Assembly: GCA_023435225.1 (NCBI GenBank)
Contig: JAEYRX010000025.1
Span: 1 to 55,293 of the forward strand
Reading direction: 5' to 3'
Origin: Bacillota bacterium
GTDB taxonomy: Bacteria > Bacillota > UBA4882 > UBA8346
DNA length: 55,293 nucleotides
The translations under genes and the position numbers were made by a program. Below the pieces are notes generated by a model. The model ran no database searches, was not told the origin of the DNA, and worked only from the letters and a program-made list of their open reading frames with translations. Shown here piece after piece: positions 1 through 8,265 of this stretch. Positions within the stretch are counted from its first letter, which is position 1. Every line of letters begins with the position of its first letter.

Positions 1-188
1 TCGTTATTCCGAAGGAAGCCAGGGATAAGTTCGGGATTAATCCCGGTGATGATTTACTGGTGCTTGGCGATGAAAAAAAAGGTCTAGCCATTGCCAAAAT
101 GGATTTAATGAAAGGCTTTGCTTTAAAAATTTTAGAGGGTTTTGGGCCGTTAGATACTGAAACAAAAGAGGAAGACGAAAATGAGTAA
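1..188 (+). CDS. AbrB/SpoVT-type DNA-binding regulator, 5' end outside window
   Basis: The window opens inside this gene; reading from base 3 gives IPKEARDKFGINPGD, the swapped-hairpin signature of AbrB/MazE/SpoVT transition regulators, then about 40 residues ending in an acidic tail (TKEEDENE). The DNA-binding N-terminus lies upstream. The DUF998 membrane gene starts 41 bases later on the same strand, so the two are probably co-transcribed and the regulator may act on its own operon. Family assignment rests on the visible motif; the target is unknown. Confidence 0.75.
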   Translation, partial: VIPKEARDKFGINPGDDLLVLGDEKKGLAIAKMDLMKGFALKILEGFGPLDTETKEEDENE

Positions 189-229
189 TACTTTAACATT
201 TTGAAAAAAGAGGAGGTAATAGGATAAGT

Positions 230-838
230 ATGTTATATGTGCTTCTTTTCGCAATGTTACTAATTGCTTCTTTAGGAGACCTAATAATTCCCATTATTAT
301 TGGTACGAAATACCCGGGGTACAATCATCTAATTGATACAATAAGTACCCTTGGAACATCGGAAAGCCCGGTTCAAAAGATAGAGAGTATTAATTTAACA
401 GTGGTTGGAATCTTATTTATTATTTTTGCGTTCGGACAATGGTTTACTTTTGAACAAAAGTCCTGGTTGCATAATTGGTATACAATTGGAATTTTGATTT
501 ACGCTATCGGGTGTATCTTGGCCGGTATCTTTCCTGAAGATACGGCAGGTGTGGCGGAGACCGGTTTCGGTAAAATTCACGGCATTGCTTCCGGGTTAGG
601 ATTCCTTTTTTTGATTATAAATCCGCTTTGGGCAGTTTGGATGAAAGAATTTAGAGACTTACAGTTAATAAATGCAATCTTCTTTGTATTGGCCATCCTT
701 ACATTTACCTTATTTTTAATATCGGAAAATAAAAATGTAGGTTTCTTAAAGTATACGGGACTATTTCAGAGGCTTAATTTAATAGTCCTTTATGGAACTT
801 TAATAATGAACTACTTAGGGCTAAATAAGGGATCTTGA
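230..838 (+). CDS. DUF998-family integral membrane protein
   Basis: A 202-residue, very hydrophobic protein with about six membrane segments (roughly residues 2-24, 54-70, 80-98, 116-135, 144-162, 180-196). The pattern of small loops, including FPEDTAG near residue 101 and a glycine-rich HGIASGLGF segment near 116, fits DUF998 proteins, whose function is unknown. An AGGAGG lies 13 bases before the ATG, longer than ideal, but no better in-frame start is present. It follows the AbrB-type gene closely and is probably in its operon. A role in membrane stress is only a guess. Confidence 0.7.
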   Translation: MLYVLLFAMLLIASLGDLIIPIIIGTKYPGYNHLIDTISTLGTSESPVQKIESINLTVVGILFIIFAFGQWFTFEQKSWLHNWYTIGILIYAIGCILAGIFPEDTAGVAETGFGKIHGIASGLGFLFLIINPLWAVWMKEFRDLQLINAIFFVLAILTFTLFLISENKNVGFLKYTGLFQRLNLIVLYGTLIMNYLGLNKGS

Positions 839-911
839 AAATTTTATAAAGTAGCGATGATTTGAAATGTGTTGAGCCAGTCATTTTATTGGAATTGCCG
901 GACTCGTTCCA

Positions 912-1748
912 TTATCCGTTGTTGAAATTTTCCCTGAAATATTTCGCAATAAGCTTATTTAAAGGCGAAAGAATACCGGGAGAAAGGCGATATAACCGCC
1001 AAAAAACTTTATCAAAAGGTTTAACCAAGATGATACCTTTGTTGTTAGCCATACCTTTGAGGATTTTTTCGGCACACTGGACCGGCGATATCGCTCCATG
1101 TTCCAAGGTAGCGCTCTTTACTTTTCCCGGATCAACATTGCCTACGAATATTGCCTTATCGAATATTGGCGTGTTAATTACGCCCGGGCAGACGACACTA
1201 ACATTGACGCCATATTCATGGGCTTCTTCACGCAGTGATAAAGTCAAACCCACTACGGCATGTTTGGTAGTGGAATAAGCTGTCGCCATCGGTTCCGGAA
1301 TCAAACCGCCCAACGAAGCAACATTTACGATATGCCCGCTTTTTTGGAGGATCATCCGTTTATAAGCGAAAGAGCTTCCATAGATCACTCCCCAAAGATT
1401 AACATTAATTAATTTGCTCCATAAGTCAAAGGAATAATTATAAAATTCTCCGCCCGCCGTTATTCCCGCATTATTAAAGACAATGTCAATCCGGCTGTTT
1501 TTAGTTATTATATCCTCAAATAACTGCTTCATTTGTTCTTCCGAAGCAACATCAACTTTATAAATATCGGTTTTTACATGATTCGATAGACTATTTTGAA
1601 TTTTACCAAGCGAATCGTCGTCGATATCGGCTAATATTAGTTTTTTGGGGGAGAATCGAGATATTTCTTGGGATAAAGCTTTGCCGATACCCGAACCGGC
1701 GCCGGTTATTAAGATTACTTTGTCACTAAAATATTTTTTTGTTTTCAT
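912..1748 (-). CDS. Short-chain dehydrogenase/reductase (SDR)
   Basis: A 278-residue classical SDR. The NAD(P)-binding motif TGAGSGIG is at residues 15-22, the NNAG motif at 92-95, and the catalytic Ser145, Tyr158 and Lys162 (YSTTK) are all present, so it should be an active NAD(P)-dependent oxidoreductase; the substrate cannot be told. Acidic D41 after the second strand suggests preference for NAD over NADP (inference). A GGAGGAG ribosome site precedes the ATG. It is downstream of the PadR regulator on the same strand, with a small ORF between them whose stop overlaps this start (ATGA), so the three are likely one PadR-controlled operon. Confidence 0.88.
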   Translation of the reverse strand: MKTKKYFSDKVILITGAGSGIGKALSQEISRFSPKKLILADIDDDSLGKIQNSLSNHVKTDIYKVDVASEEQMKQLFEDIITKNSRIDIVFNNAGITAGGEFYNYSFDLWSKLINVNLWGVIYGSSFAYKRMILQKSGHIVNVASLGGLIPEPMATAYSTTKHAVVGLTLSLREEAHEYGVNVSVVCPGVINTPIFDKAIFVGNVDPGKVKSATLEHGAISPVQCAEKILKGMANNKGIILVKPFDKVFWRLYRLSPGILSPLNKLIAKYFRENFNNG

Positions 1749-1876
1749 ATTTTCTCCTCCAAAAGAATAGCTGTTACAGATAAAGCCCGCAAATATGCTT
1801 TCATTTTTACTAAGTATTTTCGAAATCCGGGGTATTTCAAGTCAGTGTCAAAGCCATTGATAATTAATATTTTCAT
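1745..1876 (-). CDS. Small 43-residue ORF coupled to the SDR gene
   Basis: An ATG preceded by AAAGGTAATAAC opens a 43-codon frame (MKILIINGFDTDLKYPGF...) whose TGA overlaps the SDR start codon. The MKILIING start resembles the first strand of flavodoxin-like or nucleotide-binding folds, and the frame ends where such a protein would only begin. It may be the remnant of a larger gene, or a leader that couples translation of the SDR gene to PadR. No function is claimed. Confidence 0.35.
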   Translation of the reverse strand: MKILIINGFDTDLKYPGFRKYLVKMKAYLRALSVTAILLEEKI

Positions 1877-1893
1877 GTTATTACCTTTACTTT

Positions 1894-2448
1894 TTAATCA
1901 AGATCATTATTTATAGCTTCGAGACGGCTAATTGACTTATGAATCCAATTTACTTCGTTTTGGTAATACTCGATCCCATTATCTAAAATCAGCCTCCAAA
2001 TTACCTTTTCCTTCTCGTTTTTAGCGATGCTGATTGCTTTTTTAAAGTGCTCGGGGTCATTATAAATTTCTAACTTTTTTAAAATTTGCGCTTCATAGTC
2101 TTTTAAGAAATTTATGATTTTTTCGATGTCCAATTCCGCCATGAAAGACAATTGAAGCAATTGAGAATGTCTGATTTCAGGCAAAGAAGCTGGCTGTTGC
2201 AACCATTCATCAAGAGCCGTTTTTCCTAATTTAGTAATCCGGTAAATTTTTTTATCCGGTTTACCCGATTGGGGTTCAATTTCAAAGTCTATAAATTTCT
2301 TTTCGTGGAGTTTGGTTAACATCCGATAAACTTGAGTATGTTCGGTCGCCCAATAGTGTTTAAGACCATGGTCGACTATTTTTGAAATGTCATACCCGGA
2401 TAGGGGAAATCTATCCAATAAACCAAGGATGGCAAATTGTAAAGACAA
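1894..2448 (-). CDS. PadR-family transcriptional repressor
   Basis: 184 residues: an N-terminal winged helix (about 1-85; SLQFAILGLLDRFPLSGYDI is typical PadR) followed by a Vir_C_2-type helical dimerisation region (about 90-184). The TTG start has an AAGGAG six bases upstream. PadR proteins usually repress their own operon and a stress-response target, and bind ATGT-N8-ACAT palindromes; a perfect one lies just upstream. The downstream SDR gene is the likely target. Confidence 0.88.
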   Translation of the reverse strand: MSLQFAILGLLDRFPLSGYDISKIVDHGLKHYWATEHTQVYRMLTKLHEKKFIDFEIEPQSGKPDKKIYRITKLGKTALDEWLQQPASLPEIRHSQLLQLSFMAELDIEKIINFLKDYEAQILKKLEIYNDPEHFKKAISIAKNEKEKVIWRLILDNGIEYYQNEVNWIHKSISRLEAINNDLD

Positions 2449-2461
2449 GAGGGTCTCCTTT

Positions 2462-2508
2462 ATATGTGTAATTACACATATGGTATCATAAAAATTTGCA
2501 ATTGTAAA
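2462..2508 (-). promoter_or_regulatory. padR promoter with perfect PadR operator
   Basis: Positions 2462-2481 read ATATGTGTAATTACACATAT, a perfect 20-bp palindrome containing ATGT-N8-ACAT, the known PadR recognition pattern. On the minus strand it begins at the putative -10 (TACCAT, 2485-2480), which is 17 bases from a -35 TTTACA (2508-2503). A repressor bound here would block the promoter. Confidence 0.75.
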
Positions 2509-2746
2509 GTTGAATTAAACTTCATTTTTATCTTTATGTAAATGGTTAATATATTGCGGAAGAGTCGAAAAATTCACTCTTAATTGAAATAACCGCTGAA
2601 ATAATTTCCAGTTGATAAGGTCGGAGAGGAATTTTTGGTCTTTGTTTATCATGGCTGGCAAGGTATATTTCATCAAGAATGACAATTATTTGTAATAGAA
2701 AAGAGGTATAAATCGTAAGATGTTATTTTGAAAGGAGCTAATAAAA

Positions 2747-3427
2747 ATGCCGGAGAAAATTGCTGTTAGATTGGGAGATGTCCAAAAAACTCTGCTGCTC
2801 CCATTATGGGGACGGGCTATTGAAACTCAAAAAAAGGAGCCGCTATTAAAAGACCAAACCGCGGCAGAAATAATCGACAAGATAGATTATGATTTTTCAA
2901 CAATTACCGCTAATTTAAGTGGAATCAGTCAATTAGGCTGGGTCATACGTAGTTTATTGATTGATCGAATTATCAAAGAATTTTTGGAAAAGCATCCGCA
3001 AGCAACGGTGTAAATATCGGAGCCGGTATGGATACTACTTTTGAAAGGATTGATAACGGTCGTGTTTATTGGTATGACCTAGATTTACCCGATGTCATCA
3101 AGCTGCGAAAAGAGTTCATATTGGAGAACGATCGCCGCTAAGTTTCCGGGAAGCGAGATTGTCTTTGACGTAACTTCGCCGGTGGGTGTTAAAATGGCTA
3201 ACAAGATGGTCGTTACAAACAGCGGGTTGGATGAGAAGTCGTTTTTGATATGGGGATTGAAAAGCGCTAAAGAGATTCAAAATTGGGATAACCGGATTGA
3301 AATCTTGGGGGAGACTTTGTTTTTTAGGAATTTAAAAAGAAATTTAAATTTTGGAGTAAAGATCGGGACTTGGCTGTCGGATATCCTCAAGATGCAGTAT
3401 TTGGTTCATCTAAAACTGCTAAAATAA
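2747..3427 (+). pseudogene. LCM-family class I SAM methyltransferase, frameshifted and internally deleted
   Basis: The start (AAAGGAGC ribosome site, 88 intact codons) matches leucine-carboxyl-methyltransferase-like (PpmI/TcmP) methyltransferases. One G is missing at about 3011: restoring it joins HPQATV to NIGAGMDTTFERIDNG, the SAM-binding GxGxDT motif, then YDLDLPDVIKLR. That frame stops at 3139. The C-terminal third (AAKFPGSEIVFDV to the end at 3427) continues in another frame, and both frames share the junction around 3130-3140, so about 80-100 central codons were deleted. Clearly a broken gene. Confidence 0.8.
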
Positions 3428-3454
3428 TAGTTTAACTGATAAGGAGTAAAAACA

Positions 3455-3562
3455 ATGTCTAAAAGGATTGATTCCAAAACGTCGCGAACCGCTTAGTGGG
3501 CTTGCACTTGCAGAGTTATATCTTTTTTAGAAACCAATGAACACTACCATAGTTGGTTTTGA
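3455..3562 (+). pseudogene. N-terminal remnant of a second LCM-family methyltransferase
   Basis: AAGGAG nine bases before an ATG opens MSKRIDSKTSRTA followed by an in-frame TAG, then the same frame continues with ISFLETNEHYHS before a TGA. 'Ser-Arg-Thr-Ala' then 'SFLE.NEHY.S' is the typical start of the same methyltransferase family as the upstream pseudogene, so two paralogues stood in tandem and both decayed. Bases 3563-3680 contain nothing further that I recognise. Confidence 0.6.
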
Positions 3563-3683
3563 GATAGTGAATCATTCAGACTCAAATGATCTGGAGCAAA
3601 ATTTTTTTAAAGATAAGGAAAAATTACCAGTAGGGTTAACGGGACTCTTGTCTGGCGACGGGTAATTACGACGTGAATAAAAA

Positions 3684-3716
3684 GTTACCCTTTAAATCTT
3701 AGAAATAAAGGGTAAG
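3684..3716 (-). terminator. Rho-independent terminator of feoAB
   Basis: TTACCCTTTA (3685-3694) pairs with TAAAGGGTAA (3706-3715); on the minus strand the stem is followed by CTTTTTATT. It lies about 45 bases beyond the feoB stop. Confidence 0.7.
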
Positions 3717-3758
3717 TCTTATTAATAATTCGTCTTTCAAGAAACCTTGCCCTAATTA

Positions 3759-5558
3759 TTATAGTCCTGCCAACCCAGCGACATGATAAACCAGCAAAGA
3801 CATTAACCAGGCAACTATTATTGTTGTTGCCAGTTGAAACAGAGTGAACTTTAGCTTGGTACTTTCTTTCCGGATAATGGCAATAGTGGCCAGACAAGGT
3901 ATATATAAAAGTACGAAAACCATAAAGGCCAATCCAGCTGCTGGAGTAATTTGTCCGGCAATGCCTGCAGATAAAGTTTGAGTACCGGTACTGTAAAGCG
4001 TGCCCAGAGTACCAATAATCGTTTCTTTGGCTACGATTCCAAAGAGTAAAGCAACGGTAAAAGTCCAGTGGCCGAAACCTAACGGTTTAAAGATCGGAGT
4101 AATTATTTTTCCGACTTGTCCTAACAAACTAGCTTCGGAACCATAGCTGACTCCAACCGGTAAACTGGCTAGTATCCAGATAATCAATACCGAACCCAGA
4201 ATAATGGTCCCGGCCTTTTTTATAAATTCTCTGGTATGGAACCAAGCGTGCCGTAAAACGTTAACTGCAGTCGGCATCCGGTATGGAGGCAACTCTATAA
4301 TCAACGACTGTTCTTCCTGGTTTTTTATTAATTTGGACAGAACAAAACTAATGATAAAAGCAATCATAATACCGAAAAGATAGAGCCCCATAACAATATA
4401 GCTTGAATATTTCGGGAAAAATATTCCGGCAATCATAACATAAACCGGGAGCCGGGCTCCGCACGACATGAATGAATTGATAAAGATGGCAATGTTCCGC
4501 TCACGCCGGTCTTTAATAGTCCTAGTGGCCATAATAGCCGGAACGTTACAACCGAAACCCAAAATCATGGGGATAAAAGTTCGCCCGGAGATACCGAGCT
4601 TTTCAAATACCGGATCAACTAAAATAACGGTCCGGCCAAGATACCCGCTATCCTCAAGTACGGCTATCAATAAAAACAGGATGAATATTAACGGGGAAAA
4701 AGCGATTACCGAACCTACCCCGCCGATTACACCTTCGGCTAAAAAGGAAGCTATAAAGTTAGGCAGGTTTAAAAACTCGATTAATCTCCCCAACCAATTG
4801 AAAAGGTTGTGGATAAGATTAACCATTGGTTCTGAAAACGAAAATGTAGCTTTAAACATCAAAAAGATAATCAGTAAAAAGATTGGAAAAGCGGTGTATT
4901 TATTTAAGATGACTGCATCGATTTTATCAGTGATACTCATAGTTTTTTCCGCTGAATAATAGGGAGCCAGTTTTTCATGAAAGAATTTTAACGATTCATC
5001 ATGATGAATTTCATAATTATCTTTCAATAATTCCGGTAAATAACTAGGAGTTTTAAATTCCTTATTGATAACCCGGAGAATTTCATTTAACAATTTTTCT
5101 TTGTTTTCACCTTTATTCGCCTCAACCTTGACGATGGGTAATTGTAAAACTTCGCTGATTCTATCGGTATTTACCTTAATCCCGTTTCGCTCTGCTTCTT
5201 TATTGAAATTAAAAGCCAAAACAATTTTCTTCCTTAGAGCTAATAATTCCATAGTCATCATTAAATTACGTTCTAAAGCGTTGACATCAATAGTTTGAAT
5301 GATAAGATCGGGATTTTCCGTCATCAAATAGTCATGAGAGACCTTTTCTTCTTCACTATACGGAGCAACACTATAAGTACCCGGTAAATCTACAATATTG
5401 ATTATCCGGCCTTGATATTCGAACCGACCTTCTTTTTTTTCTACGGTCTTGCCCGGCCAGTTCCCCACATGTTGGCTCATCCCGGTTAAAGCATTTAATA
5501 AGGAGGTTTTGCCGGTATTAGGATTACCAATTAAGACTACGTTAATTTCTTTGTTCAT
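3759..5558 (-). CDS. feoB: FeoB ferrous iron transporter, compact form
   Basis: 599 residues, shorter than the usual 650-770. The N-terminal G domain has G1 GNPNTGKTS (11-19) and G3 DLPG (57-60), then a helical GDI-like spacer and a C-terminal membrane core with two Gate-type repeats and about eight to ten spans, including the conserved GFGCNVPA and CGARLPVY segments. It imports Fe2+ across the cytoplasmic membrane, driven or gated by GTP. The G4 position normally NxxD reads NFNK (117-120), so the base-specificity aspartate is lysine. The ATG overlaps the 3' end of feoA by 17 bases, so the two are translationally linked. Confidence 0.95.
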   Translation of the reverse strand: MNKEINVVLIGNPNTGKTSLLNALTGMSQHVGNWPGKTVEKKEGRFEYQGRIINIVDLPGTYSVAPYSEEEKVSHDYLMTENPDLIIQTIDVNALERNLMMTMELLALRKKIVLAFNFNKEAERNGIKVNTDRISEVLQLPIVKVEANKGENKEKLLNEILRVINKEFKTPSYLPELLKDNYEIHHDESLKFFHEKLAPYYSAEKTMSITDKIDAVILNKYTAFPIFLLIIFLMFKATFSFSEPMVNLIHNLFNWLGRLIEFLNLPNFIASFLAEGVIGGVGSVIAFSPLIFILFLLIAVLEDSGYLGRTVILVDPVFEKLGISGRTFIPMILGFGCNVPAIMATRTIKDRRERNIAIFINSFMSCGARLPVYVMIAGIFFPKYSSYIVMGLYLFGIMIAFIISFVLSKLIKNQEEQSLIIELPPYRMPTAVNVLRHAWFHTREFIKKAGTIILGSVLIIWILASLPVGVSYGSEASLLGQVGKIITPIFKPLGFGHWTFTVALLFGIVAKETIIGTLGTLYSTGTQTLSAGIAGQITPAAGLAFMVFVLLYIPCLATIAIIRKESTKLKFTLFQLATTIIVAWLMSLLVYHVAGLAGL

Positions 5559-5793
5559 GTTTATCCGGTACCTCCACTGTTATTTGTTTAGCAATTTCGT
5601 TTCGTAATGCCACTAAAGTATTCAAACATTTATATACTCTAGGGTTTCCCAGAGGCGAGTTTCGAATATTTGTAATTGCAACACCTTCAATCATTCCGAG
5701 GCTTTCCAATCGTTCTTTAGTTACATAATCAGTATTAATACTTTTGATAAAAGCCTTCTGTCCTATGGGAAGTTTAATAAGTAATTCGGTCAT
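5542..5793 (-). CDS. feoA: FeoA, SH3-like accessory protein of ferrous iron uptake
   Basis: 83 residues forming a single FeoA/SH3-like domain: LESLGMIEGVAITNIRNSPLG near residues 29-49 is the family core. FeoA binds FeoB in the cytoplasm and is needed for Fe2+ uptake. The start has GGAAGGAG about nine bases upstream. It lies between fur and feoB, overlapping feoB, and a Fur-box-like site precedes it. Confidence 0.93.
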   Translation of the reverse strand: MTELLIKLPIGQKAFIKSINTDYVTKERLESLGMIEGVAITNIRNSPLGNPRVYKCLNTLVALRNEIAKQITVEVPDKHEQRN

Positions 5794-5829
5794 TTTTGTG
5801 GACTCCTTCCGGGTAAATTAAATTTTAAG

Positions 5830-5845
5830 AAAAATGATTATGAAT
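5830..5845 (-). promoter_or_regulatory. Probable Fur box before feoA
   Basis: AAAAATGATTATGAAT matches 12 of 16 bases of the classical Fur site GATAATGATTATCATT. It sits between fur and feoA, where iron-dependent repression of feoAB would be expected. No clear separate promoter was identified. Confidence 0.5.
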
Positions 5846-5871
5846 TCCGTTTTCAATTATATTCCAAAAAA

Positions 5872-6309
5872 TTATTTATTACATTCCTGACATATCCCAT
5901 AAAGCTCCATGCGATGGGATATCACTTTAAAGCCATTCTTTTCAGCCAACCGGTTTTGTAGTTTCTCAATCTCGGGCTCCATAACTTCAATAAGTTTACC
6001 GCATTCGATACAGATTAAGTGGTCATGATGTTTGTGCCCGAAAAGATGTTCATAGCGCGAAATACCATCGGCTAATTTTAGCTCGTTAGCCAAACCGCTT
6101 TCACAAAATATTTTTAGAGTACGATAAACGGTAGTTAATCCAATATTAGGGTTCTTTTGTTTTAGTTTGTCATACATCTCTTCAGCGGTAAAATGAGTTT
6201 CGGTATTCAAAAACTCATCTAAAATAAGCTTTCGCTGATCGGTTAATTTGAGCTCTTTCTTTTTTAAGTAATCATTAAGAATATCAATTTCAGATAGAGG
6301 TGTGGACAT
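5872..6309 (-). CDS. fur: Fur-family iron-responsive repressor
   Basis: 145 residues: winged-helix N-terminus (LTDQRKLILDEFL...TTVYRTLKIF, about 25-80) and a C-terminal metal/dimerisation domain with HKHHDH, CIECGK and CQECNK, i.e. two CxxC pairs for structural zinc. The start is placed at the ATG with GGGAG eight bases upstream; an upstream in-frame ATG at 6348 would put the Fur palindrome inside the gene and has no ribosome site. Clustering with feoAB and the operator just downstream of its promoter indicate an autoregulated Fur rather than Zur. Confidence 0.9.
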   Translation of the reverse strand: MSTPLSEIDILNDYLKKKELKLTDQRKLILDEFLNTETHFTAEEMYDKLKQKNPNIGLTTVYRTLKIFCESGLANELKLADGISRYEHLFGHKHHDHLICIECGKLIEVMEPEIEKLQNRLAEKNGFKVISHRMELYGICQECNK

Positions 6310-6325
6310 TTTCATTCTCCCTTTA

Positions 6326-6381
6326 TTGAAAATGATTTTCAACTTCAATTAAATTATATATCCGATTTACTTTTTTGTCAA
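6326..6381 (-). promoter_or_regulatory. fur promoter with palindromic Fur box
   Basis: On the minus strand TTGACA (6381-6376), 17 bases, TATAAT (6358-6353): a perfect sigma-70-type promoter. Just downstream TTGAAAATGATTTTCAA (6326-6342) is a perfect 8-1-8 palindrome of Fur-box type, overlapping the predicted transcript start near 6346. This fits negative autoregulation. Confidence 0.8.
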
Positions 6382-6473
6382 ACTATAGTTACTGTACAAA
6401 AGTTTATTTAAAAGGAATCACCTAAATATTGTAGAATTGAGGTAATTATAGAAAATTATTATGGAGTTGACTT

Positions 6474-7691
6474 ATGAGAAATTATTCATATCAAAAGTTC
6501 ATTGTGCTATTTTTTATAACCCTTATATTAATAAGCGGCAGTACTAAAGTTTTCTCTCAAAATGAACCGTTAGGTATGGAAGATGTTCAAGAAGTTATGG
6601 TTAAAGGAAAGGTTATCAAAGTATTAGCTGAGGAAAAAGTGATGGATCCTGTGAGCCGAAAACCCACTAGAGAACAGTTATTAAAGATCCGACTTAGAAC
6701 AGGACCTTTTAAAGGAAAAGAAATAGCCGTTAAACATATGGAAACCGATAATCCGGTTTTTAATATTAAAGTTGCTCCCGGAGATTCCGTCTCCATTGAA
6801 TTAACGGTGCGGAATGGTAAAATTACCGATGCGTATATTGCCGATCTGATCCGGGAAACTCAAGTATACATTATGGCCGTATTATTTATAATTCTATTGC
6901 TGGCAATCGGCCGGCGCAAAGGAGCCAAAGCTTTATGCGCTTTATTATTGACATTGGTATTGATATGGGGAGTCCTGCTTCCCGGGATTTTACGCGGATA
7001 TAATCCGGTTATCTTAACTATAACAGTAGCAGTTATCGCCACGGCCATTACTCTTTTGGTGGTCGGAGGGTTTACCATTAAAAGCCTAACAGCAATTTTG
7101 GGAACGTTTGGGGGAGTAGCTATTGCCGGTTGTTTAGCTTTGATGGCGGGAAAGGCCGCTCATCTGACCGGTTTCGGTACCGAAGAAGCAGCTATGCTTT
7201 TGTATATACCTCAAAATATTAAACTTGATATTCAAGGACTTTTATTTGCCGGTATCATAATTGGAGCACTAGGAGCTTCCATGGATGTAAGCATGTCAAT
7301 TGCAGCGGCGGTGGAAGAGATTAAACGGGTCTGTCCGGAGTTGAAGACCGGTCAACTTATCCAGTCCGGTATGAATGTCGGACGGGATATTATGGGGACC
7401 ATGACTAATACTTTGATACTGGCTTATACAGGCAGTTCGCTTCCATTAATTCTAATTTTTATGGCTTATCAGATATCATTCATGAAAATTATTAACTTGG
7501 ATATGGTGGCTTCCGAGGCGATCCGGGCACTATCCGGAAGTATCGGGATGATTATGGTAATTCCATTAACGGCGGTTATCGCCGGATTGTTATTTGGGAA
7601 AAAAAGTGGAACTAGTAGACCGGAGGGCAAAAAAGAAATAAATGAAACAGAAAAAGACTATAATTTCCTAGAAGATTGGCCGATCCGTTAG
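6474..7691 (+). CDS. YibE/F-family membrane protein
   Basis: 405 residues with a signal peptide (1-29), an extracytoplasmic beta-rich domain (about 30-125, with the GPFKGKEI pattern) and about seven membrane segments from residue 130 onward, containing the GTFGGVAIAG, GALGASMDVSMSIAAAVEEI and GRDIMGTMTNTLILAYTG motifs of the YibE/F family. Family members are thought to be transporters, but the substrate is unsettled. ATGGAG six bases upstream supports the ATG. It is divergent from fur and precedes the PerR-like gene, which hints at a metal-related role (inference). Confidence 0.88.
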   Translation: MRNYSYQKFIVLFFITLILISGSTKVFSQNEPLGMEDVQEVMVKGKVIKVLAEEKVMDPVSRKPTREQLLKIRLRTGPFKGKEIAVKHMETDNPVFNIKVAPGDSVSIELTVRNGKITDAYIADLIRETQVYIMAVLFIILLLAIGRRKGAKALCALLLTLVLIWGVLLPGILRGYNPVILTITVAVIATAITLLVVGGFTIKSLTAILGTFGGVAIAGCLALMAGKAAHLTGFGTEEAAMLLYIPQNIKLDIQGLLFAGIIIGALGASMDVSMSIAAAVEEIKRVCPELKTGQLIQSGMNVGRDIMGTMTNTLILAYTGSSLPLILIFMAYQISFMKIINLDMVASEAIRALSGSIGMIMVIPLTAVIAGLLFGKKSGTSRPEGKKEINETEKDYNFLEDWPIR

Positions 7692-7760
7692 CATATTGGG
7701 TTTTGATGCCGGAGTGCAGGATTGGATCAACACAAAAATTTGATTTAATTAAAAATATTA

Positions 7761-7789
7761 TTGACAAATAGTAATTATTATTATATAGT
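7761..7789 (+). promoter_or_regulatory. perR-like promoter with embedded PerR-type box
   Basis: TTGACA (7761-7766), 17 bases, TATAGT (7784-7789). The spacer holds TAGTAAT-T-ATTATTA (7769-7783), matching 11 of 14 defined bases of the PerR box TTATAAT-N-ATTATAA. Transcription would start about 7796, the first base of the start codon, so the message is probably leaderless. Confidence 0.7.
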
Positions 7790-7795
7790 AATGAC

Positions 7796-8233
7796 ATGCA
7801 ATTAATGGATATTGAAACAGGAATGAAATTATTTTATCAAAAATGTGAAGACCACGGTCTAAAAGTAACGCCGCAACGGGTCTTTATTTACCAGGAACTA
7901 TTGAAGGCCACTGACCATCCTTCTATTGATGAGGTATATCAGCGGGTAAAGCAAAGTTTGCCTAATATATCTTTTGATACCGTCTATCGTACCGCTCTTT
8001 CTTTGGCTGAGCTCGGCATTATCGATATTGTGGAGGGACATAGCGGATCGAGGCGTTTTGACGCCAATACCGCTTCGCACCATCATTTTAGGTGTCTAAA
8101 GTGCCACAAGATCATTGACTTTGATAGTGATTATTATGATCAAGTAAAGATACCTGATGAATTACGAAAGAAATTTAAAATACAAAATCAACGGATTATT
8201 CTGGAAGGAATTTGTGATGAGTGTGGGATGTAA
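7796..8233 (+). CDS. perR: PerR-like Fur-family regulator
   Basis: 145 residues with Fur-family winged helix (VTPQRVFIYQELL...SFDTVYRTALSLA) and a C-terminal domain with HHHFRCLKCHKIIDFD and CDECGM, giving two CxxC zinc pairs; HHHF.C.KC.K.IDF is typical of PerR. PerR senses peroxide through metal-catalysed oxidation and derepresses peroxide defence. Ferritin-like and peroxiredoxin genes follow immediately. There is no ribosome site before the ATG, consistent with a leaderless mRNA; another in-frame ATG lies nine bases downstream. A Zur or plain Fur role cannot be excluded. Confidence 0.85.
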   Translation: MQLMDIETGMKLFYQKCEDHGLKVTPQRVFIYQELLKATDHPSIDEVYQRVKQSLPNISFDTVYRTALSLAELGIIDIVEGHSGSRRFDANTASHHHFRCLKCHKIIDFDSDYYDQVKIPDELRKKFKIQNQRIILEGICDECGM

Positions 8234-8250
8234 TTTTTTTTCGTAATTAA

Positions 8251-8265
8251 TAGTAATAGTTACTA
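8251..8265 (+). promoter_or_regulatory. PerR-type palindrome before the ferritin-like gene
   Basis: TAGTAATAGTTACTA is a perfect 6-3-6 inverted repeat (TAGTAA/TTACTA) and shares the half-site TAGTAAT with the site in the perR promoter. It lies upstream of the ferritin-like and peroxiredoxin genes, suggesting that both are in the PerR regulon. Confidence 0.55.

Noticed and set aside
862..1278. 138-codon plus-strand frame
   Set aside because: It lies antisense to the SDR gene, which has complete family motifs; no ribosome site and no domain on the plus strand.
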